Shown: piece by piece, positions 43,905-54,845 of the stretch
How the letters are laid out: each line of letters opens with the position of its first letter
Position numbering within the stretch: the first letter of the stretch is position 1
Origin: Prorocentrum cordatum
Lineage: Eukaryota; Sar; Dinophyceae; Prorocentrales; Prorocentraceae
Assembly: GCA_963575745.1 (NCBI GenBank)
Contig: CAUYUJ010020253.1
Coordinates: 51,001-115,000, forward strand
Direction of reading: 5' to 3'
Length of the DNA stretch: 64,000 nt
Position numbers and translations under genes: made by a program
The notes under the pieces: model-generated
Told to the model about the DNA's origin: nothing
What the model saw: the letters and a program-made list of their open reading frames with translations, nothing else
Databases searched by the model: none

Positions 43905-44190
43905 CCTCCAGGTGAGTATGTGAATGAGTGAGCGTGTGACAGAGTGCGAGTGATGATGGTGATGATGCTGATGAGTATGTGAGTGACTGGGCGTGTGAGT
44001 GAGCGCGAGTGATGATGCTGATGTTGATGATGAGAGAGTGTGAGTGAGTGTGAGTATGAGTGAGTGGTGATGATGATGAGTGGGCGAGTGAGTGTGCGAA
44101 GGCAGAAGAGGAGAGGGGGTGGGGTGAGGGTTCCTGCGCGGGGTGTGCAGAGAAAACAAAAACCCCACTTTGGGTGTGGAGAAAAAGTGA
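43905..44190 (+). repeat. GATG/GAGTG insert unit 2
   Basis: GTGAGTGAGCG/GATGATG-rich DNA ending with the same GTGTGCAGAGAAAACA-containing tail as unit 1. Confidence 0.8.
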
Positions 44191-45837
44191 CGACAGCTAC
44201 ACGTTTCGGATGACCCGCTCGGATTCGAACATGAAGTGCGGGCCCCATAGGGAGGGGGCTCCCGCCTGAGACTTCCTCGCAAGTCACTCCTAGTCAGGCC
44301 TCAAGAGCCCAAACATGACGACAGTTACACGTTTCGGATGACCCGCTCGGATTCGAACATGAAGTGCGGGCCCCATAGGGAGGGGGCTCCCGCCTGAGAC
44401 TTCCTCACAATTCACTCACAGACGAGGCTCCCGCTCGAGACGTCCTCCATATTCAAGTCTCACGAGCCCAAAAGTGAACAAGGCTCCCGCCTAATACTTC
44501 CTCCATATTCAGCCCTCAAGAGCCCAAAAGTGACGACAGATACACGTTTCGGATGACCGGCTCGGATTACCTACATGATCTGCGGGCCCGGTAGGGAGGG
44601 GGCTCCCGCCTGAGACTTCCTCGTAATTCGCGTATACTTGAAGCGCGGGCCCCATAGGGAGGGGGCTCCCGCCTGAGACTTCCTCGCAATGCACTCACAT
44701 ACGAGGCTCCCGCTCGAGACTTCCTCCATACTCAGGTCTCAAGAGCCCAAAAGTGACGACAGTTGCACGTTTCGGATGACCCGCTCGGATTCGAACGTGA
44801 AGTGCGGGCCCCATAAAAAGGGGGCTCCCGCCTGAGACTTCCTCACAATTCACTCACAGACGATGCTCCCGCTCGAGGATTTCTCCATATTCAAGTCTCA
44901 AGAACCCAAAAGTGACGACAGTTGCACGTTGCGGATGACCCGCTCGGATTCGAACATGAAGCGCGGGCCACATAGGGAGGAGGCTCCCGCCTGAGACTTC
45001 CTCACAATTCACTCACAGACGAGGCTCCCGCCTGATACTGCCTCCATATTCAGGCCTCAAGAGCCCAAAAGTGACGACAGTTGCACGTTGCGGATGACCC
45101 GCTCGGACTCGAACATGAAGTGCGGGCCCCATAGGGAGGGGGTTCCCGCCTGAGACTTCCTCGCAATTCACTCACAGACGAGGCTGCCGCTTGAGACTTC
45201 CTCCATATTCAGGTCTCAAGAGCCCAAAAGTGACGACAGTTGCACGTTGCGGATGACCCGCTCGGATTCGAACATGAAGCGCGGGCCCCATAGGGAGGGG
45301 GTTCCCGCCTGAGACTTCCTCACAATCTACTCACAGACGAGGCTCCCGCTCGAGACTTCCTCCATGCTCAGGTCTCAAGAGCCCAAAAGTGACGACGGTT
45401 GCACGTTTCGGATGACCCGCTCGGGTTCGAACATGAAGTGCGGGCCCCATAGGGAGGGGGCTCCCGCCTGATACTTCCTCACAATTCACTCACAGACGAG
45501 GCTCCCGCCTGACACTTCCTCCATATTCAGGCCTCAAGAGCCCAAAAGTGAAGACAGTTACACGTTGCGGATGACCCGCTCGGATTCGAACATGAAGCGC
45601 GGGCCCCATAGGGAGGGGGCTCCCGCCTGAGACTTCCTCACAATTCACTCACAGACGAGGCTCCCGCCTGATACTGCCTCCATATTCAGGCCTCAAGAGC
45701 CCAAAAGTGACGACAGTTGCACGTTGCGGGTGACCCGCTCGGACTCGAACATGAAGTGCTGGCCCCATAGGGAGGAGGCTCCCGCCTGAGACTTCCTCGC
45801 AATTCACTCACAGACGAGGCTTCCGCTTGAGACTTCC

Positions 45838-46098
45838 TCGAGTGCGAGTGATGATGATGATGATGATGATGATGAAGATGATGAGTACATATGTAAGTGA
45901 CTGAGCGTGTGAGAGAGCGCGAGTGATGATGCTGATGTTGATGATGAGGGAGTGCGAGTGGGTGTGAGTGTGAGTGAGTGGTGATGATGATGAGTGAGTG
46001 AGTGAGTGTGCGAAGGCAGAAGAGGAGAGGGGTTGGGGTGAGTGTTCCTGCGCGGGGTGTGCAGAGAAAACAAGAACCCCACTTTGGATGTAGGGAAC
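45838..46098 (+). repeat. GATG/GAGTG insert unit 3, abutting composite copy C
   Basis: As unit 2, with tail GGGGTGTGCAGAGAAAACAA then GAACCCCACTTTGGATG. Copy C starts immediately after it. Confidence 0.8.
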
Positions 46099-46980
46099 AA
46101 TTACTCTGGCGAAGGACCCAACCATATGCCGTTGTGGGTATCGCATTCGGGGGAGCCCCGTATGGGGCCACGAACCGCAGTTCTGGGCTTGGCGGACGCA
46201 TGCGCCCCCCCTCCACTGGGGCCTTCGGTGGAGCTCCCTATGGGGCCACGCAGCGCTGTGCTGGGTGTGGCGGACCCATGCGCCCCTCCCCACTGGGACC
46301 TTCGGTGGAGCTCCCTATGGGGCCACGAAACGCCGTGCTGGGTGTGGCGGACGCATGCGCTTCCCCCCCCGCTGAGACCTTCGGTGGGGCTCCCTATGGG
46401 GCCACGCAACGCTGTGCTGGGTGTGGCGGACGCATGCGCCCCCCCCCCAATGGGGCCTTCGGTGGAGCTCCCTATGGGGCCACGCAGCGCTGTGCTGGGT
46501 GTGGCGGACGCATGCGCCCCCCTCCAATGGGGCCTTCGGTGGAGCTCCCTATGGGGCCGCGAAGCGCTGTGCTGGGTGTGGCGGACGCATGCGCCCCCCC
46601 CCACTGGGGCCTTCGGTGGAGCTCCCTATGGGGCCACGAAGCGCTATGCTGGGTATGGCGGACGCATGCGCCCCCCCCACTGGGACGTTCGGTGGAGCTC
46701 CCTATGGGGCCACGAAGCGCTATGCTGGGTGTGGCGGGCGCATGCGCCCCCCCCCCCCCCCATTGGGACCTTCACTGGAGCTCCCTATGGGGCTACGAAA
46801 CGTGTGAGAGGTGTGCCGACAGCAAAGGCAAGGAACGGGAGGAGGGAGGAGGGGGAGGAGGGAGGAGGGAGGAGGGACGAGGGGGAGGAGGAGGGAGGAG
46901 GAGGGGGGACGCGTGGCGCCGTCTCTTCAAAACGAGGACCCAACACCACAGGATGGTTGGGAAAACAATGACAATCAACG
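46099..46980 (+). mobile_element. Composite repeat, copy C
   Basis: Head AATTACTCTGGCGAAGGACC with CAACCATATGCCG, eight to nine minisatellite units (46155-46800), exit block GAAACGTGTGAGAGGTGTGC, GGA-rich patch and tail TCAAAACGAGGACCCAACAC. Shortest and most regular of the three copies. A C run of about 16 lies at 46746-46761. Confidence 0.7.
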
Positions 46981-47235
46981 ATTTGGGGGCTCTTCGCGCC
47001 CTCCCGGACGCTTCTTGGAGGTCTCATGGGACCTCTTGGAAGCCTTCTGGTTAACTCTTCGGCGGTCCTGGGAGCCTGGAAAACCGTCAGAAGGTTTTCT
47101 TTGGCTGCTTGACAGCGTCGTGAGCTGTTGTTGTGCGCTCTAGGAGCTCTTCGGGGGCGTTTTGGGCCGTCTTGGCGCGTTTGGGGGCCTCCCTGGGAGG
47201 CCCGGGGGCGCGGTGCCGGAAGTGCACCCCTGATG
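46981..47235 (+). repeat. Degenerate GGGCGCTCTT-type repeat after copy C
   Basis: GGGGGCTCTTCGCGCCCTCC and TTGGGCCGTCTTGGCGCGTT words, as after copy B. This suggests the degenerate repeat travels with the composite element. Confidence 0.65.
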
Positions 47236-47247
47236 CTCCGCATGTGT

Positions 47248-47410
47248 GTGTGTGTGTTTGCATGCATGCATGCATGCATGTATGTATGTATGTATGTATG
47301 TATGTATGTATGTATGTATGTATGTATGTATGTATGTATACATGTATACATGCATGCATGCATGCATGCATGCATGCATGCATGCATGCATGCATGCATG
47401 CATGCATATA
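47248..47410. repeat. (GCAT)n/(GTAT)n tetranucleotide microsatellite
   Basis: GCAT units, then GTAT, then GCAT again, preceded by a short TG run and followed by TA-rich DNA. Confidence 0.97.
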
Positions 47411-47479
47411 TACATAAATATACACCTCCATGCATAAGTATATAGATACGTGCATCTATACATATACAGAGAGAGAAGA

Positions 47480-47775
47480 GGTAAATAAAAAAATGCAAGA
47501 TATGTGGTGCAGCGTATGTGGTGCAACATCTGTGCAATCTGCGTGCTGCAAAATAAGGTGTGGAAATTGCGTTTCGCAATGTGCGCGGTGCAATCTATGT
47601 GGTGCAATATACGTTGTGCAATCAAGGCGGCGACGGGCGGCGACCAGGCGGCGACGGGGCGAAAACGGAGCCGCCATACCGCCAGCCAGGCCCAGACAAC
47701 GGGCGGCGACCAGGCGGCGACAGGGCGACAACGGCGAGCACGGAGCCGCCAGACCGCCAGCCAGGCCCAGTTCCT
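47480..47775 (+). repeat. TGCAA-rich repeat followed by CGGCGAC-type array (second copy)
   Basis: GTGGTGCAGCGTATGTGGTG and GGTGCAATCTATGTGGTGCA words, then GGCGGCGACGGGCGGCGACC and GAGCCGCCAGACCGCCAG. Same order as 10260-10620. Confidence 0.75.
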
Positions 47776-48685
47776 TAGAACAGAAGCAAGATAATAACCC
47801 CTAGCTGCAAACACTCCTTGGGGAGAAAACGAAAAACGTGCCTGGCTGCACGTGGGGATGTCAGAGCACGTCAGGACGCCTTCCGATGCGGCGGGGGCGC
47901 GGTCAGAGCGTCCCGCGGGGCACCCCAAGGAACGGGGCCACCCGCGAGGCCCCTGAGAATCCGCGCGCAGCGGGCTCGATTTCAAAAGGCCGCGGAGGAT
48001 GACGTCGTTGTTTCCGTCATAGTCGCAATGTTGTTACGGTCGTCATCGTCATCATCACCATCGCCATCACCACCACCAGCATCAGCATCATCATCACCGT
48101 CATCATCACCATCATCATCACCACTATCATCGGATCGAATACATCGGAGGCGGCGCCGTCAGTCCCACGTTCTCGGGTGCCTCTGGGATCGGGCTACACC
48201 CGAACTCAAGTTTGCGATGCGCGGCCGTGCATCTCGCAACTCGCAACTGCTCACAATCGCTGCCGCCATGCACCCGACAGAAGCCGTAAAGTCGCGTCAT
48301 ATTAGGCCGTGCCCTAGCTCTCTGAAAACCCCGAGCCCATTTTTGGGCTCTGACCAAAGCGGTGCGCCTCAGGATGTCAGGAGTCCCTGTTGCCAAAGTC
48401 GGCCTCTTCGGAAGCCTCGAATTCCGCGAACGATCTTCCCACGAGCTGCGCAACTCATTCGGAAGGGGGAAGAGGGAGGGGGGGTGCCGGGAATAAAACA
48501 AGGGAGGCACAACATCCGAGGGCGAAGGAGGGGGGGGGGACTCCTGGGCCCTACGGGCGGCCTGGCACAGCCTGCTCACGGTCTCAGAGTGTCGTCGTCG
48601 TCGTGGCGCCTCAGGCCTCTCGAAAGCCATCTCCTCTAAATTCGGTCGAACATCGCGCCGTCGAGCTCCTGGGCTCCCGCGTTGA
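47776..48685. other. No supported gene; short CAT microsatellite at 48041-48125
   Basis: A plus-strand frame of 273 codons (47818-48639) is Ser-rich over the CAT repeat and shows no recognisable domain elsewhere. A GGGGGGG-rich patch lies at 48475-48540. Confidence 0.45.
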
Positions 48686-49770
48686 TCAATCTCTCGGGGT
48701 GGCCCCTCTGGGCCACTCTCTGCTTGTAGTCGGCCCCTCCTGGATCAGCGAGTTCAGCACGGATGCCACGGTCAGCCCGCCGCCTGGCGCCAGTACAAGC
48801 TTCACCTGCCCTTCCTCGTAGCAGACAGTGCCCTTCGCCAGCGGGGCCACCTCGCCTGCCATGGTCTCGGGATTCTGCTGGCTCGCGCGCCTCACCGCGC
48901 TGCCCTCGGCCATCAGCCCCCGACCACGCCCGCGTAGCACGCCACCGAGCTCGTGCCCGTCAGCCTGATATTCTCGTCGCTCTGCTGCTTGTTTTAGTAG
49001 GCCCTGCTGTTTTCTGCGCCGCGTATCCAAGCGCATACTCGTCCTTTTTCGCCTTCGCTGCCATCTGCAGTCCTAACGACATGATGATGATGAATGTATT
49101 CAGCCCGATAATCTCGATCTGTCGCTGTCGCTAGGCCAAGCTCCGCAGCGACCGCCTCTTGGTCACGTCCGTCTCGCCATAGTCGAGCTCGCTCAGGTCC
49201 CCTCTCTTGGTGTCCTTCCTCTTCGGCGTGTGCTCGTTCGAGCCCTCGCCTCTGGAGCTGCCTGCCTTGCCCGCGGATCCCTTGCGACCTCCTCTCCGTG
49301 CGCGGAGCTCGGTGTCGTCCTTTTCGCTGAAGTCTGGCAGGCCCTGCATCCACGACATGAGGCCGAGGTAGCGGAAGGTGGCTGCTACAAATGTGTTTCT
49401 GGAGGGAAGAAAAATCGTCGAACTCCTCGCCGCAATCGGTCTCGGGGCACTCAAACAGCTGCGGAGGGGCAACGGGGTGAGTGTAGACCGAGCGATATGC
49501 AAAACATCTCCCTTGCCGATAAGCTGCTGTGATGTGATTGATGGCTGTGCGGCGACACGCGAACGTCGAAAGGCACGAGGGGCATTGATTGGTCACCGTC
49601 ACCCGCGTAAAGAAATTAATCTCGCCGTGCTCTGATCCTCCCCCGTGTGTTTGATGCGATCTGAGGGCCCCCATGTTTCTGAACCTGCGATTGCACTCCA
49701 TCCCCTCCCCATCCAGCAGAGTCCTGATCCTTGTATTGTCGATCATCATCATCAGCATCATCATCATCAC
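48686..49770 (-). pseudogene. LINE-type zinc-finger remnant
   Basis: The minus-strand frame at 48994-49770 carries three C2H2-like units in order: MECNRRFRNMGALRSHQTH (first Cys lost), NQCPSCLSTFACRRTAINHI with GRC, and FECPETDCGEEFDDFSSLQK with HICSSH. Such serial fingers are found in dinoflagellate LINE-type proteins. After a frame change near 49390, RYLGLMSWMQGLPDFSEKDD continues in the frame at 49131-49502, followed by basic linkers and by LNSLIQEGPTTSREWPRG in the frame at 48686-49036. No RT or endonuclease motif is present, so this is a fragment. An alternative is a host zinc-finger gene fragment. Confidence 0.5.
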
Positions 49771-49800
49771 ATCATCATCAGCAGCAGCATCAGCATCACT
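49742..49800. repeat. (CAT)n microsatellite at the 5' side of the zinc-finger frame
   Basis: Short CAT/CAG run that extends the zinc-finger frame artificially with Met codons. Confidence 0.9.
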
Positions 49801-50660
49801 ACTAGTGCCCCATCGCTGTCGCCATACTCGCCACCATCGTAGCTGCCATCGTCGCCATCGCTGTCATCGTCGGCGCCTGCGTACTCCTTCGCAACGCGAC
49901 CTGCAGCAGAGTCGTCAGTAGCACCAGTGTTGCCGTCGGTAACGTTCGCCATCGTCGTCGATATCGCGACTGGCAGCGGCAGCATTGGCGGCAGCAGCGT
50001 CCCCGGACCTTCGATGTCCTGACCTGCTCATACGGGGTCCCCTGGCTTCTCGACCCTTTTCCCTTTGACTGGCGTTTCTTCCCGGATCTTTTTGACGGCC
50101 CCACGGCCAAGACAACGGCTCCTGGAGGCCAAGAAGTGCGGACAAAAAGACATCTTGACTTCTCCAGGAGGTCGGGGGCCTGGGTCGTCGTGGACATCGC
50201 CTCTGGCGGCGGCAGCGGCGGCGATGGCCGCGCCACCACCCAGGCCGTGGCGGTCCTGCACCTCCCTGCTGATCTCCGCAACCAGTCTCAGCTCCGGTGC
50301 CGTGGTCGGCTGGCCATCCCTCAGGGCCATTGGGGCCCCAAGAGCAGGCCTGGCAGGGCCCCTCACAGGTCCAGCGAGAAAAAAAAAAACAATGAGGCCC
50401 AAACTCAACCGACTTCGGAAACGGCTCAGAATAAACCGATTTCGGGCGCTTGCTTGGCTGATCCCGTGCCGCTCTGGCCCCTGAGCTGGTCACCAGACCA
50501 CGGCTCTGGCAGCTTGGGCGCCACCACCACGAGGCACTGGCAGTTTAGCTTCCTCAGCCTCGCTTTGAACTTTTGCGGGCCGCCCACCTACCATGCGACC
50601 AGCAGGCGCAAGCGGGGAGGGAGAAAGAGAAGCCAGACAGGGATGAGGACAAAGACCATT
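49801..50660. other. No recognised gene; one weak minus-strand frame
   Basis: The minus-strand frame at 50028-50408 includes TAPELRLVAEISREVQDRHG and PPGEVKMSFCPHF, non-repetitive but unrecognised. An A run (50381-50390) lies in it. Confidence 0.25.
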
Positions 50661-50667
50661 GGGAAGA

Positions 50668-50815
50668 CGAGGAGGAGGAGGAGGAGGAGAAGGAGGAGCA
50701 GGAGCAGCATCAGGAGCAGGAGGAGGATGATGAGGATGAGGAGCGAAGGACGACGACAACGACCACGACGACGACGACGACGACCACGACGACGGCAGCG
50801 GCGGCGGCGGAGACA
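50668..50815. repeat. (GAG)n and (ACG)n microsatellites
   Basis: GAG/GGA units to about 50740, then ACG/CGA units to about 50800 and GGC units. Confidence 0.92.
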
Positions 50816-51139
50816 AGCGATCGCGGAGCACGACGTAGACAAGAAGGGCCAAGAAGGCTGCGAGCCAGGTGGAGCGCCCAGGCGGGCAGGGTGTCCCATG
50901 ACTGGAGATGTCCTTGTCCCTTCCCCTCCTGCCTCATCAACCCCCTCGTCCTCCTCCATCCTCCGCCCTCCTCCTCCCCTTCCTCTGTTCCTTATTGTCG
51001 TTAGCATGATTAATACTGTTTTTTTTCTTATTGTTATCACGAGTTGCATTACCATGTGTCTTCTTAGTACGGGTGCAGGTGTTGTTCCCATATTCATGTG
51101 AAACGCAGTCGTATCATTATTCGTATTATTACCTCTCCT

Positions 51140-51260
51140 TCTCATCCTCATCATCCTCCTCCTCGTCCTCCTCCTCGCCCTCCTCCCCCTCCTCATCCTC
51201 CTCCACCTCCATCTCCTCTTCCTCCTGCTTGTCCTCCTCTTACTCCTACCCATATTCGTC
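51140..51260. repeat. (CCT)n/(CAT)n pyrimidine microsatellite
   Basis: CCT with CAT and CGT interruptions, immediately upstream of the spliced-leader-like sequence. Confidence 0.9.
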
Positions 51261-51278
51261 CCCATCCTCACCTCTATG

Positions 51279-51301
51279 TCCGTAGCCATGTTGGGCTCAA
51301 G
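51279..51301 (+). other. Relict dinoflagellate spliced-leader sequence
   Basis: The 23 bases match the 22-nt dinoflagellate spliced leader (D-CCGTAGCCATTTTGGCTCAAG) except that ATTTTGG is ATGTTGGG, one substitution and one inserted G. Genomic relicts of the leader are left when trans-spliced mRNAs are reverse transcribed and inserted. No matching retrogene is recognised downstream, where a CAT microsatellite starts within 70 bp. Confidence 0.55.
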
Positions 51302-51369
51302 CTCGGCCGGCTGATACCGGCCATTCCCTTTCCATAGATTTTCCCGATGAGCTCCGCGCGACAATCACC

Positions 51370-51485
51370 ATTAACATCAACATCAGCAGCAGCATCAGCA
51401 GCATCAGCACCATCATCACCTCATCAGCATTATCATCGTCACCGTCATCATCATCATCACCATCATCATCCTCATCAACATAAAG

Positions 51486-51557
<72 letters not shown>

Positions 51558-51570
51558 GTCATCAGCACTG
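51370..51570. repeat. (CAT/CAG)n microsatellite
   Basis: About 200 bp, pure CAT in its right half. Confidence 0.97.
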
Positions 51571-51574
51571 TCAG

Positions 51575-52139
51575 CCGCGCCCCCTGCCAAGTGGCCACGG
51601 CCAATTGGCCCCTTTGGGCGATCGTCCCGAGAGGCATGGATCGAAACGCTCAAGTAAATAGCGTGGCGCCCAAGACAATCCCCAGAGAGCCCCGGCGTTG
51701 CCACAGATGGGCGCTCCTCGAGCTGACCCGAACTTCGGCCTGACAGTTGTCCCCCCTGTGATCCGCTGATGACCCACCACCTCTCTCACGACAACTCACA
51801 CGGGGATCTTTTCCAAATAGGCTGGCGGGGATAACTATACGCAAAGCGCCGGTCCGGCGGGCCCCCCCCGACCAGCTGGCGCAGCTGGGAGCAAGGGGGG
51901 CCTTGGCCGTGCTAACCAAATGCTGGCTTGGAATGTTGTAAGGGGGGCGGGCACCAGGAAAACAGGGGGAGAGTTTTTTGTTGTTCCCCCGTGAGGCCAA
52001 GGGCGAACAGCCTCTGGCCTGCCACTTGCGCCGCGCTATGACTCCACAGCAGCGGAGGCAGACCGCAAGTGGGGGTGGCCCCTCGAATTCTGACCAGCAG
52101 GTGTCACCAACCCTTGTCTATCCCCGACCCGATGATTTG
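51575..52139. other. Unassigned spacer
   Basis: No conserved protein motif on either strand. A G/C-run region at 51860-51900. Confidence 0.4.
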
Positions 52140-52600
52140 GGTTTCGGTGGCCCCATCGACACGACGACGGCCACTTGGGGGCCCCCAGAATTCCCGGACA
52201 CTGCCAGGATGGATAAGGATGGCTCGAGATGGTACCAAGAGGGCTCGACGGCGGCATGAGAGCCTGAAGACGGCCAAGACGGAGTAAAGACGGCACGAAA
52301 TCGCCCAACAATGCACAAAGCGGCCCCCAAGACGGCCCGAAGGAAAACCCCAAGAGGCACCCAAGAGGCCAAAACCAGCAATTGCCTTCTGATTTTAGCA
52401 CAACGGCCGAAGAGTGCCAAAAGAACCCCAAGAGATGAGACCCCAGGAACCTCCAGGCGGCCCAAGGAAGGCATCAAGCCAGCACAAGAGAGCCCCAAGC
52501 GGGCCGCAAGACGACCCCAGCAGGCTCCCCGAAAACGTACCAAAACGGTCACATGGCCCAAGAAACCCCGCCAGAGGCCGCCACACGAATGTCTGGGCTA
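52140..52600 (-). repeat. Degenerate AAGACGGCCC/CCCAAGAGGCC repeat (inverted relative of 42075-42430)
   Basis: Irregular words CCAAGACGGCCCGAAGG, CCCCAAGAGGCACCCAAGAG and ACCCCAAGAGATGAG. Read on the minus strand they give GGGCCGTCTTGG and CTCTTGGG as in 42075-42430. Confidence 0.65.
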
Positions 52601-52663
52601 AATATTTGCGCCCTGGAGAAGACCGCACCACAGACAATTCTAACTCACCAGCACCTCCGACTC

Positions 52664-53512
52664 ACCCCTCCTCCTCCTCCTCCTCCTCCTCCTCCTCCTC
52701 CTCCTCCTCCTCCTCTTCCTCCTCCTCCTCCTCCTCCTCCTCCTCCTCCTCCTCCTCCTCCTCCTCCTCCTCCTCCTCCTCCTCCTCCTCCTCCTCCTCC
52801 TCCTCCTCCTCCTCCTCCTCCTCCTCCTCCTCCACCTCCTCCTCCTCCTCCTCCCCCTCCTCCTCCTCCTCTCCCTCCTCCTCCTCCTCCCTCCTCCTCC
52901 TCCACCTCCTCCTCCTCCCTCCTCCTCCTCCTCCTCCTCCTCCTCCTCCTCCTCCTCCTCCTCCTCCTCCTCCTCCTCCTCCTCCTCCTCCTCCTCCTCC
53001 TCCTCCTCCTCCTCCTCCTCCTCCTCCTCCTCCTCCTCCTCCTCCTCCTCCTCCTCCTCCTCCTCCTCCTCCTCCTCCTCCTCCTCCGCTCCTCCTCCTC
53101 CTCCTCCTCCTCCTCCTCCTCCTCCTCCTCCTCCCTCCTCCTCCTCCTCCTCCTCCTCCTCCTCCTCCTCCACCTCCTCCTCCCTCCTCCTCCTCCTCCT
53201 CCTCCTCCTCCTTCCTCCTCCTCCATCCTCCTCCTCCTCCTCCTCCCTCCTCCTCCTCCTCCTCCTCCTCCTCCTCCTCCTCCTCCTCCTCCTCCTCCTC
53301 CTCCTCCTCCTCCTCCTCCTCCACCTCCTCCTCCTCCTCCTCCTCCTCCTCCTCCTCCTCCTCTCCTCCTCCTCCTCCTCCTCCTCCTCTCCTCCTCTCT
53401 CCTCCTCCTCCTCCTCCTCCTCCTCCTCCTCCTCCTCCTCCTCCTCCTCCTCCTCCTCCTCCTCCCTCCTCCTCCTCCTCCTCCTCCTCCTCCTCCTCCT
53501 CCTCCTCCTCTT
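52664..53512. repeat. 850-bp (CCT)n microsatellite
   Basis: Nearly pure CCT with isolated C or T losses that shift phase, so six frames stay open for hundreds of codons (poly-Ser, Pro, Leu, Glu, Gly, Arg). The longest simple repeat of a single unit in the window. Confidence 0.98.
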
Positions 53513-53514
53513 CC

Positions 53515-54602
53515 TCGTTCTGACCGTCCGTCCTCTTATCCTCCTCCTCGTCCCCCTCCTCCCTCCTATCATTCATCCTCCTCGTCGCTCCAACGCAAGG
53601 ACACTCTTACCGGGCCGCCCGCTGCGACAGCCAGAGACTCAGCGCGCACGCTGGCATTCCACTGGAGTCGCGGCCCTCCTCGTCGAGGGGGGCGCCGCAA
53701 CTCCAAGACATAATAATAAACCGCCCTGCGCTCAGAGTTCGCTGAGATTGCCTGGCTGATGAGTTTTTTTTGTCTCGCCAGCTTAAACTAAAAAATTGCA
53801 GTGCCGAGAGTGAGCTAATGTTTGCTGCTGCGCACACACACACACACCATTTGGTCGGCGGGTCGAGAGCGGGCCTCTTCTGGTTAACAGCTAGGCGGGG
53901 CGCGCGAAACACTAATTGGAGAAACAGAGCGCGGGCGGGCGGGGCCTCAGGCGGCCGGAGGGTGCGGGGCGCAGGCGGCGCCGAAGAGCTTGGACAGGAA
54001 AAGGTACGCCCTGGACAGGAGCCGGAGGCGAAGTCCCGGAGGGAGAGCGAAGTGGCGTTGCCGTCAATGGCGCACCAGAATCACCATCCCCGAGTGCTGC
54101 GCGGGGAGGGAAGTGGCCAGAAGACCAGGTAGGCGAAGTGCACCAGGCGCCACCAACTGGTGAGGAGAGGCCCAGGAGATGAGGAGGACCACGAAGGCGA
54201 TGTGCAACATTGTGCCACCGGGTGGTCGGTAGCGGCCTGGGGTGGTAGTCCAATCCACGTCCAGGTAGCAGCCAAGAGGTTCGGCCTGAAGGGCCGTCTG
54301 TGCCCACCTGCCGCGGGCTGGGCCTGAGCCGCGCTGCCAAGGGTGATTGGGGCCGCCGAGGCGGCAAGGTGCACTGCCAGCACCGGGCCGGAGCCGCGCT
54401 GCGCCAGGCGCCGCCGCCATGGGAGGGGGGAAAGCGAGCGGGGAGGGAAGAAACGAACAGGGAGGAGAGAGGCCAGCGTCCCACGCCAGCCGGAGTCCCA
54501 CCAGCATGCACCGAGGTGCTCACGCGGGGACACGCCCCAATGCGCACAGGTAAGACCCGAGGCTCCAGCGCGGGCGTGTCACGCACGTCGCTGGCGCAAC
54601 AC
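53515..54602. other. No supported gene; small (CA)n at about 53827-53846
   Basis: A long minus-strand Pro/Ser/Arg-rich frame (53912-54976) spans GC-rich DNA and the adjacent minisatellite; no domain is recognised. Confidence 0.4.
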
Positions 54603-54845
54603 TGCGTCGCAGGTGGGTACAGGTTGAACACGGAGTCCCAGATCCTTGAATCACGTTCAGCCGATGGGGGACACAGAGTACCAGATCCTCGAATCACGAT
54701 CAGCCGATGGGTACAGGTAGGACACAGGGTCCCAGATCCTTTGGAAACAGCCGGTGGGCACAGGGGGGACACAGAGCCCCAGGTCCTTGAATCTAAATCA
54801 GCCGATGGGCACAGGTAGGACACAGAGCCCCAGATCCAGTGGAAA
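54603..54845 (+). repeat. Short minisatellite of about 40-60-bp units
   Basis: CCCAGATCCTTGAATCACG, CAGCCGATGGGCACAGGTAG and GACACAGAGCCCCAG recur in order about five times with length variation. Confidence 0.85.

Larger units (their letters stand above)
42861..45838 (+). repeat. 159-bp satellite array
   Basis: GCGGGCCCCATAGGGAGGGG starts at 42861, 43020, 43179, 43338, 43497, then at 44645, 44804, 44963, 45122, 45281, 45440, 45599 and 45758. Every interval within each run is exactly 159 bp. Each unit has two related halves (GGCTCCCGCCTGAGACTTCC and GGCTCCCGCTCGAGACTTCC), then CAAGAGCCCAAAAGTGACGA and CGCTCGGATTCGAACATGAA. The array is broken at 43600-44237 by GATG units, and 44238-44645 has shortened units. 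Confidence 0.95.

Noticed and set aside
42861-45838. CRISPR-like array
   Set aside because: Units are contiguous and uniform, with no unique spacers; eukaryotic satellite.
52414-53713. Poly-Ser/Pro/Leu frames of over 300 codons
   Set aside because: Pure CCT microsatellite.
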